Source of the DNA: Pseudonocardia asaccharolytica DSM 44247 = NBRC 16224
GTDB taxonomy: Bacteria; Actinomycetota; Actinomycetes; Mycobacteriales; Pseudonocardiaceae
NCBI RefSeq assembly: GCF_000423625.1
Contig: NZ_AUII01000015.1
Location: 47,417 to 111,416 of the forward strand
Direction of reading: 5' to 3'
DNA: 64,000 nucleotides
Shown here: piece after piece, positions 17,558 through 24,956 of the stretch
Numbering within the stretch: position 1 is the first letter of the stretch
Layout of the letters: each line of letters begins with the position of its first letter
Program-made: the position numbers and the translations under genes
The notes under the pieces: generated by a model
The model's input: only the letters and a program-made list of their open reading frames with translations
Databases searched by the model: none
What the model was told of the DNA's origin: nothing

Positions 17558-19900
17558 GAGCGCCGGAGGGCGCACAGATGCCGGCTCCAGCGCCAGCTCC
17601 AGCACCTCGGCGACGTCGGCCACGGGATGCACCCGCAGCTCGCCGCGGATCGACTCCGGCAGATCATCGAGGTCGGGCTCGTTGCGCTTCGGGATGATCA
17701 CGTCGGTCAACCCGGCCCGGTGCGCGGCCAGCAGCTTCTGCTTGACCCCGCCGATCGGGAGCACCCGACCCTGCAACGTGACCTCACCGGTCATCCCGAC
17801 ACTCGACTTCACCGGGCACCCCGAGCCGAGCGAGGCCAATGCCGTCGTCATCGCGATGCCCGCCGACGGCCCGTCCTTCGGGACAGCGCCCGCCGGGACA
17901 TGCACGTGCAGCTTTTTCGACGCCAGATCGCCGGCCAGGCCCTTGGACCGCAGGTAGGACAGCGCGATCGACACCGACTCCTTCATGACGTCGCCGAGCT
18001 GGCCGGTGAGCGTCAGGCCGGGGTCACCATCCATGGCCGTGGCCTCGATGAACAGCACGTCCCCGCCGGTTCCGGTCACGGCCAGTCCGGTCGCCACGCC
18101 CGGCACCGAGGTGCGTTCCGCCGACTCCGGAGTGAACCGCGGCCTGCCGAGGAACCGGACCAGCGCGTCGGCGTCGACGTGCACCGGGGCCTCGGTGCCA
18201 CCGCGCGCAGCGCTGGCGGAGTGCGCATCAGCGCGGTCCAGCGCCACCGCGACCTTGCGCAGGACCTTGGCCAGGCCCCGTTCCAACTGCCTTACACCCG
18301 CCTCCCGGGTGTACTCGGCGGCGATCATGCCCAGCGCCACGTCGGAGAACTCGACCTCGGACGGTTCGAGACCGGCCTTCTCGATCTGCCGGGGCAGCAG
18401 GTGGTCACGCGCGATGGCGACCTTCTCCTGCTCGGTGTAGCCGTCGAGGGTCACCATCTCCATCCGGTCGGCCAGCGGGCCGGGGATGGTGTCGGCGACG
18501 TTGGCCGTGGCCAGGAACAGCACGTCGGACAGGTCGAGGTCGACCTCGAGGTAGTGGTCGCGGAACGTGTGGTTCTGCGCGGGGTCGAGGACCTCCAACA
18601 GGGCGGACGACGGGTCGCCGCGGAAGTCGCTGCCGAGCTTGTCGATCTCGTCGAGCAGCACGACCGGGTTCATCGACCCGGCCTCCCGGATCGCCCGGAC
18701 GATCCGTCCGGGCAGCGCGCCGACATAGGTGCGCCGGTGCCCGCGGATCTCCGCCTCGTCGCGCACGCCGCCCAGCGCGACGCGCACGAAATTCCGGCCG
18801 AGCGCCCGCGCGACCGACTCCCCCAGTGACGTCTTCCCGACGCCGGGCGGTCCGACCAGTGCGAGCACGGCGCCGGAGCCCCGGCCGCCGACCTTCTCCA
18901 GGCCGCGGCGGTCGCGCCGGGCGCGGACGGCGAGGAACTCGACCAGCCGCTCCTTGACATCGTCGAGACCGGCGTGGTCGGCGTCCAGGATCGCCCGCGC
19001 GGCGGCCAGGTCGTCGGTGTCGGGTGTGTTGTGACTCCATGGGATGTCGAGGACCGTGTCGAGCCAGGTGCGGATCCAACCCGCCTCCGGGTTCTGATCC
19101 GACGCGCGCTCCAGCTTGCCGACCTCGACGAGCGCGGCCTTGCGGACGTCATCGGGCAGGTCAGCGGCCTCCACCCGGGCACGGTAGTCGTCCTCACTGC
19201 CCTCGGGATCGGACTCGCCGAGCTCCTTGCGGATCGCGGCCAGCTGCTGAAGCAGCAGAAACTCGCGCTGCGCCTTCTCCATGCCCTCCCGGACGTCCTT
19301 GGAGATCTTCTCGCTGACCTCCTGCTCGGCGAGATGCTCCTTCGTCCAGCCGATGAGCAGCTCCAGCCGCCGGTCCACGTCCGTCTCGGCCAGCAGCTGC
19401 GCCTTCTGCTCGACGTCGAAGTAGGGCGCCCAGCCGGCAAGGTCGGCGAGCTGGCCGGGGTCGGTCGTCTGCTGGACGGAATCGATCACCTGCCAGGCGT
19501 TGCGCTGCTGCAGGATCGCCACGACCAGCGCCTTGTACTCCTTGGCGAGCTCCTCGGTCCGCGCGGTCACCGGGCCGTCCTCCACCGGGGAGGCCTCGAC
19601 CCACAGCGCGGCACCCGGGCCGGGCTGGCCGGATCCGATGCGGGCGCGCCGCTCACCGCGGACCACCGCGGCCTTCTCCCCGCTGGGGAGCCTGCCGATC
19701 TGCTCGAGGACGGCGACCGTGCCGATCGCGCCGTACTTGCCGTCGAGGCGGGGAACAGCGAGAACGCGCCGGTCGACGCTGTTCGCCGCGTCGACCGCCG
19801 CCTGGATCTCCGGCTCGTCGAGCCGGAGCGGAACCACCATACCGGGCATTACCACCGAGTCGGGCAGCGGAAGCACCGGCAGCTTCAGCGTCTCTGTCAT
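17543..19900 (-). CDS. lon: ATP-dependent protease Lon
   Basis: The product is 785 residues, normal for LonA. Domains in order are the LAN substrate-binding domain (1-200), coiled region (200-300), AAA+ module with GPPGVGKT Walker A and LLDEIDK Walker B, and the protease domain with the PKDGPSAGIAM motif holding the catalytic Ser, and a downstream Lys in the IGGVKQKLLAA block. It degrades damaged and regulatory proteins in the cytoplasm. The start ATG at 19900 is close behind a sigma-R-like promoter, so transcription may rise under thiol-oxidative stress. The last codons lie in a palindromic terminator. Confidence 0.95.
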   Translation of the reverse strand: MTETLKLPVLPLPDSVVMPGMVVPLRLDEPEIQAAVDAANSVDRRVLAVPRLDGKYGAIGTVAVLEQIGRLPSGEKAAVVRGERRARIGSGQPGPGAALWVEASPVEDGPVTARTEELAKEYKALVVAILQQRNAWQVIDSVQQTTDPGQLADLAGWAPYFDVEQKAQLLAETDVDRRLELLIGWTKEHLAEQEVSEKISKDVREGMEKAQREFLLLQQLAAIRKELGESDPEGSEDDYRARVEAADLPDDVRKAALVEVGKLERASDQNPEAGWIRTWLDTVLDIPWSHNTPDTDDLAAARAILDADHAGLDDVKERLVEFLAVRARRDRRGLEKVGGRGSGAVLALVGPPGVGKTSLGESVARALGRNFVRVALGGVRDEAEIRGHRRTYVGALPGRIVRAIREAGSMNPVVLLDEIDKLGSDFRGDPSSALLEVLDPAQNHTFRDHYLEVDLDLSDVLFLATANVADTIPGPLADRMEMVTLDGYTEQEKVAIARDHLLPRQIEKAGLEPSEVEFSDVALGMIAAEYTREAGVRQLERGLAKVLRKVAVALDRADAHSASAARGGTEAPVHVDADALVRFLGRPRFTPESAERTSVPGVATGLAVTGTGGDVLFIEATAMDGDPGLTLTGQLGDVMKESVSIALSYLRSKGLAGDLASKKLHVHVPAGAVPKDGPSAGIAMTTALASLGSGCPVKSSVGMTGEVTLQGRVLPIGGVKQKLLAAHRAGLTDVIIPKRNEPDLDDLPESIRGELRVHPVADVAEVLELALEPASVRPPALVSGE

Positions 19901-19909
19901 GTCCCGTTC

Positions 19910-19944
19910 AACACTTACACCGTTGAATCCATTCCAGCATTCAA
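19910..19944 (-). promoter_or_regulatory. Sigma-R/SigH-type promoter of lon with overlapping inverted repeat
   Basis: On the minus strand GGAAT (19935-19931) and GTT (19912-19910) are separated by exactly 18 nt, matching the GGAAT-N18/19-GTT consensus of the disulphide-stress sigma factor SigR/SigH. The predicted start of transcription is only a few bases before the lon ATG, so the leader would be very short. An inverted repeat TTGAAT-N10-ATTCAA (19923-19944) overlaps the -35 region; it resembles the HspR-binding HAIR element except that HAIR has a 7-nt spacer. Confidence 0.55.
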
Positions 19945-19978
19945 GTAAGTTCGCTCAGAGCGAGCGACGCCGGACCAC

Positions 19979-20036
19979 GTTGTGGCCCCATAACGCGCGT
20001 GGGGGCTGGGGACATCCCGCGTTATGGCTCCATAGT
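19979..20036. repeat. Inverted pair of a dispersed GTTGTGGNNCCATAA motif
   Basis: GTTGTGGCCCCATAACGCG (from 19979) and CGCGTTATGGCTCCATAG (from about 20019) form an imperfect inverted repeat. The right copy includes the M-E-P-stop end of the YbaK gene, so it may act as its terminator. The same motif recurs three times at 45038-45135. Confidence 0.5.
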
Positions 20037-20585
20037 GCGCAGCGCGAGAGCCTCGACGACCTCCGCGGCGGGCAGCGACGCCACGAGAGCACCCGGGACC
20101 GCCAGTTTGCCGGCCCGGATCCCGCTGCCGATGACGACCGCCGCCGCGGCGGCCACCTCGGGGGCGACCAGCAGCGGCCACCCGGTCGGCAGCCCGATCG
20201 GGGTGATCCCGCCGTACTCCATCCTGGTCAGCTCGACCGCCTCGTCCACCGGCGCGAACGACGCCTTGCGGACGTCGAGCCGCTTGCGCACGACACCGTT
20301 CACGTCGGCGCGCGTGGTCGCGAGGACCACGCAGGCGGCATATCTGACCTGCCCACCGCGCCGACCTGCCACGACCACGCAGTTGGCCGAGCCCTCCAAC
20401 GGAGACGAGTAGGCCGTGCAGAAGTCGGCGGTATCGGCGAGCGCGGGATCGATCTCGGCGACGCCGACGCGCGCGGCGTCGGCCGGGTCGAGCAACGTGA
20501 GCGCGTGCTCGACCGGATCGGCGAGCAGATCGGGCCGGTCGAGCGCGGGGACGGCGTGCAGCCTCCCCAGCACGGCCCAACTCAC
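20022..20585 (-). CDS. YbaK/EbsC-type aminoacyl-tRNA editing domain protein
   Basis: The product is 187 residues from the GTG at 20585, whose GTGA overlaps the DUF2516 stop upstream. The fold is the YbaK/ProX editing domain: LEGSANCVVVAGRRGG, VVRKRLDVRKASFA and EYGGITPIGLPTGWPLLVAP follow the family's conserved strands, with the lysine in the KRLDVRK block. Such proteins hydrolyse mischarged Cys- or Ala-tRNA(Pro) or related species. The longer open frame to 20846 overlaps the DUF2516 gene and is not supported. Confidence 0.75.
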   Translation of the reverse strand: MSWAVLGRLHAVPALDRPDLLADPVEHALTLLDPADAARVGVAEIDPALADTADFCTAYSSPLEGSANCVVVAGRRGGQVRYAACVVLATTRADVNGVVRKRLDVRKASFAPVDEAVELTRMEYGGITPIGLPTGWPLLVAPEVAAAAAVVIGSGIRAGKLAVPGALVASLPAAEVVEALALRTMEP

Positions 20586-20926
20586 CAGCGTTGGTCCCCC
20601 CGCTGCACCCCGACCACGGCCGGCTTCACATCGACGAGGTAGACGAGAACCGCCACGAGGCCAGCAATCCAGAACAGCGCTCCACCGCTCCAGGGACCCT
20701 GGAACACGACGAGCACCAGCAGCCCGGCGCCGGTGATCCCCAGCCAGGCGTTCTTCGTCAGCTTGCCGACCGCCGTGAAGGCGTCGGCGCGCTGGCGGAG
20801 GGCGTGGATGAAGGCGTATGCACCCACCGGCATCCCGAGAATCCACAGCCCGAGCAGGACGTAGTCGTCGAGTCTGTACAGCAGGTCCACCCAGTCAGGG
20901 TACGTGCGCGAGGCCCCTCGTGACAT
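20582..20926 (-). CDS. DUF2516 family membrane protein
   Basis: The product is 114 residues with three hydrophobic helices (about 22-44, 61-76 and 79-99: YVLLGLWILGMPVGAYAFI, WLGITGAGLLVLVVF, ALFWIAGLVAVLVYLVDV). This fits DUF2516, of which Rv0476 is a member and lies next to hbhA in M. tuberculosis. The same adjacency holds here, but a hairpin separates the two genes. Function unknown. It overlaps the YbaK gene by 4 nt, so the two are likely cotranscribed. Confidence 0.75.
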   Translation of the reverse strand: MSRGASRTYPDWVDLLYRLDDYVLLGLWILGMPVGAYAFIHALRQRADAFTAVGKLTKNAWLGITGAGLLVLVVFQGPWSGGALFWIAGLVAVLVYLVDVKPAVVGVQRGDQRW

Positions 20927-20954
20927 CCCGACCCGCAGACTGCCTCAAAGAGCA

Positions 20955-20981
20955 GCCCCGAGACCACGGGGGTCTCGGGGC
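20955..20981 (-). terminator. Terminator after the HbhA-like gene
   Basis: An 11-bp perfect stem (GCCCCGAGACC and its complement) with a 5-nt loop sits 14 nt after the HbhA-like stop on the minus strand. Confidence 0.7.
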
Positions 20982-20995
20982 GCTGGCCGCTCACC

Positions 20996-21637
20996 TCAGC
21001 TGGACGCGGTGTCCTCGCTGCGGGGGCGACGTGCCGTCGAGCTGCGGGTGGCTGTCTTCGGCGCGGTGCGGCCGGCCGCGCGGCCCGCCGGGGTCTCCTC
21101 CGCGGCCTTGGCCGGCTCGGCGGGCTTCGCCGGTGTCTTCTCCGCGACCTCGGCGACGGCCTTCTCCGCGGCGTCGTGTGCGACGGCCTTCTCCGCGGCG
21201 TCGTGTGCCTCGTCGACGAACTCGTCGACCTGCGCGTCGAGCTTCTCGGTGTACGACTCGAGCGCGTTCAACGCCTGCTGGATCCGCGGCTGCTTGCGGA
21301 TCTCGGCCCAGGTGACCTCACCGCGCTTGGCGAGGTCCTCGTAGTACTTCGTGGCCTGGGTACGCCACTCCTCGACGGTCTTGCGGATCTCCTCGGAGGC
21401 CAGCTTGGTCCGCAGATCCTCGACCTCGGTGGGCAGATCGGCAAAGCGCTTCTGCGCGGCTTCGGCGCGAGCCCTGGCGTCGGCGATGACCTTGGTCACC
21501 GTGTTGACGGCGTGCTCGCCGGCGCCGAGGACGGCCATCAGCGGGGCGCGAGCGGCCTCGGCCCGATCTGCGGCGTTCTTGGCGGCCTGCTCGCGGAGCT
21601 TGCGGACGTCCGCGGCGGTCGGCAGCGATACGGCCAT
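20996..21637 (-). CDS. HbhA-like coiled-coil protein (heparin-binding hemagglutinin family)
   Basis: The product is 213 residues from the ATG at 21637, behind AGGAG. Residues 1-140 are long Ala/Glu/Lys helices that would form a coiled coil (DVRKLREQAAKNAADRAEA at the start), and the C-terminal tail is Ala/Pro/Lys/Arg-rich with KTPAKPAEPAKA repeats. This is the architecture of mycobacterial HbhA, although the lysine clusters that bind heparin are weaker here. A 9-residue unit HDAAEKAVA is directly duplicated. Next to it lies the same XRE regulator type as Rv0474. In a non-pathogen it more likely works at the inner membrane or on storage lipid than in host adhesion. Confidence 0.75.
   Translation of the reverse strand: MAVSLPTAADVRKLREQAAKNAADRAEAARAPLMAVLGAGEHAVNTVTKVIADARARAEAAQKRFADLPTEVEDLRTKLASEEIRKTVEEWRTQATKYYEDLAKRGEVTWAEIRKQPRIQQALNALESYTEKLDAQVDEFVDEAHDAAEKAVAHDAAEKAVAEVAEKTPAKPAEPAKAAEETPAGRAAGRTAPKTATRSSTARRPRSEDTASS
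21154..21207. repeat. 27-bp direct tandem duplication inside the HbhA-like gene
   Basis: Two identical 27-nt units (21154-21180 and 21181-21207) encode two copies of HDAAEKAVA in frame. A recent slippage-type duplication in the coiled-coil-to-tail junction. Confidence 0.85.
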
Positions 21638-21657
21638 GATGATCACTCCTGTTCTTC

Positions 21658-22092
21658 TCACGAAGGCTCTGTGCCTGCGGCGGAGTCGACCGGTCGGCCA
21701 TTCTCCCGCCGGAAGGCCTGGTAGACGTCGAGCAGCACCTGCTTCTGACGTTCGGTCAGCGTGGGGTCGGAGAGCACCGCGTCGGTGACGGCGCTCGCCG
21801 GACGTTCCTCGAGGATTCCCGCCCGGACGTAGAGCGCCTCCGCGGAGATACGCAGCCCCTTCGCGATCTGCTGCAGGATCTCGGCCGACGGCCTGCGCAG
21901 CCCCCGCTCGATCTGGCTGAGATACGGGTTGCTGACGCCGGTCGCCTTCGCGAGCTGCCGCAGTGACACCTGTGCTGCCTCGCGTTGCGCCCGGATGTAG
22001 GCGCCGATGTCGTCAACGGCCTGACCCACCGCCTGGCCGACCTGCTCGACCGTGTGTCCGACGATCTCGGCCGGCTTCTCCTGCTCGGTCAT
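21658..22092 (-). CDS. XRE-family helix-turn-helix regulator (Rv0474-like)
   Basis: The product is 144 residues. The HTH spans about residues 33-88 (AQREAAQVSLRQLAKATGV, NPYLSQIERGLRRPSAEIL). A C-terminal segment with LTERQKQVLLDVYQAFRRE is shared with Rv0474-type proteins. It lies 20 nt upstream of the HbhA-like gene and is probably in the same operon. A perfect 16-bp palindrome in its promoter is the obvious operator candidate for autoregulation. Confidence 0.8.
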   Translation of the reverse strand: MTEQEKPAEIVGHTVEQVGQAVGQAVDDIGAYIRAQREAAQVSLRQLAKATGVSNPYLSQIERGLRRPSAEILQQIAKGLRISAEALYVRAGILEERPASAVTDAVLSDPTLTERQKQVLLDVYQAFRRENGRPVDSAAGTEPS

Positions 22093-22135
22093 CGGCGCTC
22101 ACCTCCATGCGACACATCCGACCGTACCCCTGAAT

Positions 22136-22151
22136 GCTAGCAATTGCTAGC
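22136..22151. promoter_or_regulatory. Perfect palindromic operator upstream of the XRE regulator
   Basis: GCTAGCAATTGCTAGC is a perfect 16-bp palindrome 44-59 nt before the XRE start, a position suiting a repressor site over the core promoter. It is also 95 nt upstream of the divergent crcB pair. Confidence 0.55.
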
Positions 22152-22245
22152 GCAGTGCTTGCGCAGGTCAGGCGGCAGTAGGGTGGATCACCTCGGGAAG
22201 GGCCTAGGGTCGGATGGCCCTGCCCCCGGTACCGGAGGTCGCCAG

Positions 22246-22719
22246 GTGGACCATCCGCTGCCCCCGAGCGGCGAGGACCGCGTCGCTGCGCCCCGGCCGC
22301 ACCCACCAGCCCCGCTATCGGGGCAGGCCGGGGTCTACGCGGTGATTGCGGTCGGCGGCGCACTCGGTGCGCTGGCCCGATGGGGCGTCGGCCTCGCGCT
22401 GCCCACGCACCAGGGCGAATTCCCGCTCGGCACCTTCCTCATCAACGTGGCGGGTTGCCTGCTCATCGGGATGCTGATCGTGCTGATCACCGAGGTGCGA
22501 CCGGCGCACCCCCTGGTCCGCCCGTTCGCGGCCACCGGCTTTCTCGGCGGATTCACCACCTTCTCCACCTACGCGACCGACGCTCAGTACCTGCTGCTGC
22601 ACGGGCATATCGGCACGGCCGTCGGCTATCTCGCGGCGACACTCGCGGGGGCGGTCGCGGCCACCTGGGTCGGGATCACCGTGGCCAAGGCCATCAGCGT
22701 CCGGCTGGTGCACCGGTGA
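22246..22719 (+). CDS. crcB: Fluoride ion transporter CrcB, subunit 1
   Basis: The product is 157 residues from the GTG at 22246, placed 7 nt after GGAGG. After about 28 variable residues come four transmembrane helices with the Fluc signature: GALGALARWGVG, GTFLINVAGCLLIG and GFLGGFTTFSTYATD, including the polar track Asn and Phe residues. It forms a dual-topology or heterodimeric fluoride channel with the next gene. I looked for a fluoride riboswitch upstream and saw none. Confidence 0.9.
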   Translation: MDHPLPPSGEDRVAAPRPHPPAPLSGQAGVYAVIAVGGALGALARWGVGLALPTHQGEFPLGTFLINVAGCLLIGMLIVLITEVRPAHPLVRPFAATGFLGGFTTFSTYATDAQYLLLHGHIGTAVGYLAATLAGAVAATWVGITVAKAISVRLVHR

Positions 22720-23084
22720 TCCCGCTGCTGGTCGTCATCGGGGCGATGGTCGGTGCCCCCTTGCGCTACCTCACCGACCGGCTCGTCCAGTCCCGGCACG
22801 ACACCGGATTCCCGTGGGGGACCTTCACCGTCAACGCCGTCGGCTCGTTCATCCTCGGACTGACGCTGGCCGCCACCGTCTCGCCCGAGGTCCTCGCGCT
22901 CGTCGCCACCGGCTTCTGCGGCACGCTAACCACGTACTCGACGTTCGGCTACGAAACCGTCCAGCTCGCGGCAGGCGGCAGCAAGCTGTTCGCGCTCTTC
23001 AACGCGGCCGGCTCGATGCTCACCGGCCTCGGAGCCGCCGGCCTCGGCATCGCCATCGGCTCGGCGCTGCACCCGGTCTTGTAA
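22716..23084 (+). CDS. crcB: Fluoride ion transporter CrcB, subunit 2
   Basis: The product is 122 residues, with its GTG overlapping the previous stop (GTGA). Signature blocks are GAMVGAPLRYLTD, WGTFTVNAVGSFILG and GFCGTLTTYSTFGYE, with four helices. In paired CrcB loci the two proteins insert in opposite orientations and form a heterodimer, which the tight coupling supports. Confidence 0.9.
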   Translation: MIPLLVVIGAMVGAPLRYLTDRLVQSRHDTGFPWGTFTVNAVGSFILGLTLAATVSPEVLALVATGFCGTLTTYSTFGYETVQLAAGGSKLFALFNAAGSMLTGLGAAGLGIAIGSALHPVL

Positions 23085-23096
23085 CGGGCCCGGTCC

Positions 23097-23151
23097 GCTG
23101 GCGGTGGCCCGCTACCGGCTGGCCACCCGCCGGTAGCGGGCCACCGCCAGC
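23097..23151. terminator. 22-bp perfect inverted repeat between convergent crcB and ABC genes
   Basis: Two perfect 22-bp arms (23097-23118 and 23130-23151) around an 11-nt spacer. The stop codon and last residues of the ABC permease are inside it. It probably terminates both convergent transcripts. Confidence 0.7.
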
Positions 23152-23915
23152 GGCAGGAACACCGCGACGATCGCCAGTGACGACAGCACCGCATACAGCG
23201 CCGCGTGCTGCGCGGGCCATGCCGAGGACTCCCCGAAACCCGGCAGCTGCGTCGGATTGCCGAACAGCTCCCGCGACGCCCGCGCCACCGCACTGACCGG
23301 GTTCCACTCCCCGACCGGCTGCAGCCAGCCCGGGAAGCCCTGCACCGAGACGAACGCGCTGGACACGAACGTGAGCGGGAACAGCCAGATCAGGCCGGCG
23401 CTCTGCGCCACCTCCACGTTGCGGGCGGTCAGCCCGACGAACACGCCGATCCACGACATCGCGAACGAGAACAACAGCAACAAGCCGAACCCGGCCAGCG
23501 CGTCGAGCACGCTGCCGCGGATCCGCCAGCCGACCACCAGCCCGGTCAGGGACATCACGATCAGCGTGATCACGCTGACCCCGAGGTCGGACACCGCCCG
23601 GCCGAGCACCACCGCCGTCCGGGACATCGGCAGCGACCGGAACCGGTCGATGATGCCCTTCTGCAGGTCGTTGGCCATGCCGATGGTCGTGAAGAAGACA
23701 TTGAAGGCGACGGTCTGGGCGAAGATGCCGGCGACGAGGAACTCCCGATAGGGCGCACCCCCGAGACTGCCCGCAAAGACCAGCGCGAACAGGACCACGA
23801 ACATGATCGGTTGGATGGTGAGTCCGATCAGTGCGTCCGGCACCCGTCGCATTCCGACCAGGTTGCGCCAGGTGATGACCCCACCGTCACGAATGGCCTG
23901 GGTCAGCGCGCTCAT
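23112..23915 (-). CDS. ABC-2 type exporter permease (DrrB-like)
   Basis: The product is 267 residues with six hydrophobic helices. The N-terminal TWRNLVGMRRVPDALIGLTIQPIMFVVLF and the amphipathic KGIIDRFRSLPMSR block are typical of DrrB-type multidrug or antibiotic exporter permeases. Its ATG overlaps the ATPase stop (ATGA), so the pair forms one transporter. Substrate unknown; export of a hydrophobic drug or lipid is usual in this group. Confidence 0.85.
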   Translation of the reverse strand: MSALTQAIRDGGVITWRNLVGMRRVPDALIGLTIQPIMFVVLFALVFAGSLGGAPYREFLVAGIFAQTVAFNVFFTTIGMANDLQKGIIDRFRSLPMSRTAVVLGRAVSDLGVSVITLIVMSLTGLVVGWRIRGSVLDALAGFGLLLLFSFAMSWIGVFVGLTARNVEVAQSAGLIWLFPLTFVSSAFVSVQGFPGWLQPVGEWNPVSAVARASRELFGNPTQLPGFGESSAWPAQHAALYAVLSSLAIVAVFLPLAVARYRRVASR

Positions 23916-24898
23916 GATGCCGCCATCTCCGTCTTCATCTCGGCCTGCTCGGTCTCCTCGGCGAGGTGCCCGGTCAGGGTCAGGAACACGTCGTCCAGGG
24001 TCGGTCGCTGCAGCGCCACGTCGAGCACCTCGACACCCTCGGCATCGAACCGGCGCAACGCCTCGATCAACGCCTTGGTTCCGCCGCTCACCGGGACCGA
24101 GACGCGCCGGAGGTGCTCGTCGACCAGTAGTTCACCGGTCCCGACGTCGGTGAGCACGCTCCGAGCGATCGCCACCTGGTCCGGGTGGGCAACGACGACC
24201 TGCAGCCGTTCGCCCCCGATCTGTGCCTTGAGCTCGTCGGAGGTGCCGCGGGCGATCGCGCGACCACGGTCGATCACGACGATGTTGTCGGCCAGCTGGT
24301 CGGCCTCCTCGAGGTACTGGGTGGTGAGCAGCACCGTCGTGCCGTCGCCCACCAGCTCGGAGATCAGCGACCAGGTGTCGAGCCTGCCGCGCGGGTCGAG
24401 GCCGGTGGTCGGTTCGTCGAGCACGACGACCGGCGGCGCGGCGACCAGCGCACCGGCGAGGTCGAGGCGGCGACGCATGCCACCCGAGTACGTCTTCGAT
24501 GGACGCTCGGCCGCCTCGGTGAGCCGGAACCGTTCCAGCAGCTCCTTCGCCCGGGCCCGGGCGACCGCCCGGCTCAGCCCGTAGAGCCTGCCGACCATAT
24601 AGAGGTTCTCGATCCCGGTGAGGTTCTCGTCGACGGCGGCGTACTGCCCGGACAGCCCGATCGATCGCCGGACGGCCTGCGGCTGCACCACGACATCGTG
24701 ACCGGCCACCCACGCCCGCCCCGCGTCGGGCTTGAGCAGCGTGGTGAGGACACGCACCATCGTGGTCTTCCCCGCCCCGTTGGGGCCGAGCAGCCCCAGC
24801 ACGGTGCCGGTCGGGATCCCGAGATCGACCCCGTCGAGTGCCTGGGTGGACCCGAAGCTCTTCTTGAGGCCCTCGACCCGAACGGCGAATTGGTTCAT
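23912..24898 (-). CDS. ABC exporter ATP-binding protein (DrrA-like)
   Basis: The product is 328 residues. Walker A is LLGPNGAGKTT, the Q-loop lies in SGQYAAVDE, the signature is YSGGMRRRLD and Walker B is VVVLDEPTTGLD, followed by the H-loop region. The C-terminal 90 residues carry the DrrA-type regulatory domain (PTLDDVFLTLTG). It energises the downstream permease. The start is supported by the leading NQFAVRVEGLKKSFG strand. Confidence 0.88.
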   Translation of the reverse strand: MNQFAVRVEGLKKSFGSTQALDGVDLGIPTGTVLGLLGPNGAGKTTMVRVLTTLLKPDAGRAWVAGHDVVVQPQAVRRSIGLSGQYAAVDENLTGIENLYMVGRLYGLSRAVARARAKELLERFRLTEAAERPSKTYSGGMRRRLDLAGALVAAPPVVVLDEPTTGLDPRGRLDTWSLISELVGDGTTVLLTTQYLEEADQLADNIVVIDRGRAIARGTSDELKAQIGGERLQVVVAHPDQVAIARSVLTDVGTGELLVDEHLRRVSVPVSGGTKALIEALRRFDAEGVEVLDVALQRPTLDDVFLTLTGHLAEETEQAEMKTEMAAS

Positions 24899-24956
24899 GG
24901 GGGCGAGGGTAGGACCGCTCCCCGACAGAAGTCGTGCGAATTGCGCCCGGCCACCG

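Noticed and set aside
22152..22245. Fluoride riboswitch before crcB
   Set aside because: I looked for the conserved GGNGAUGG/pseudoknot core and could not find it.
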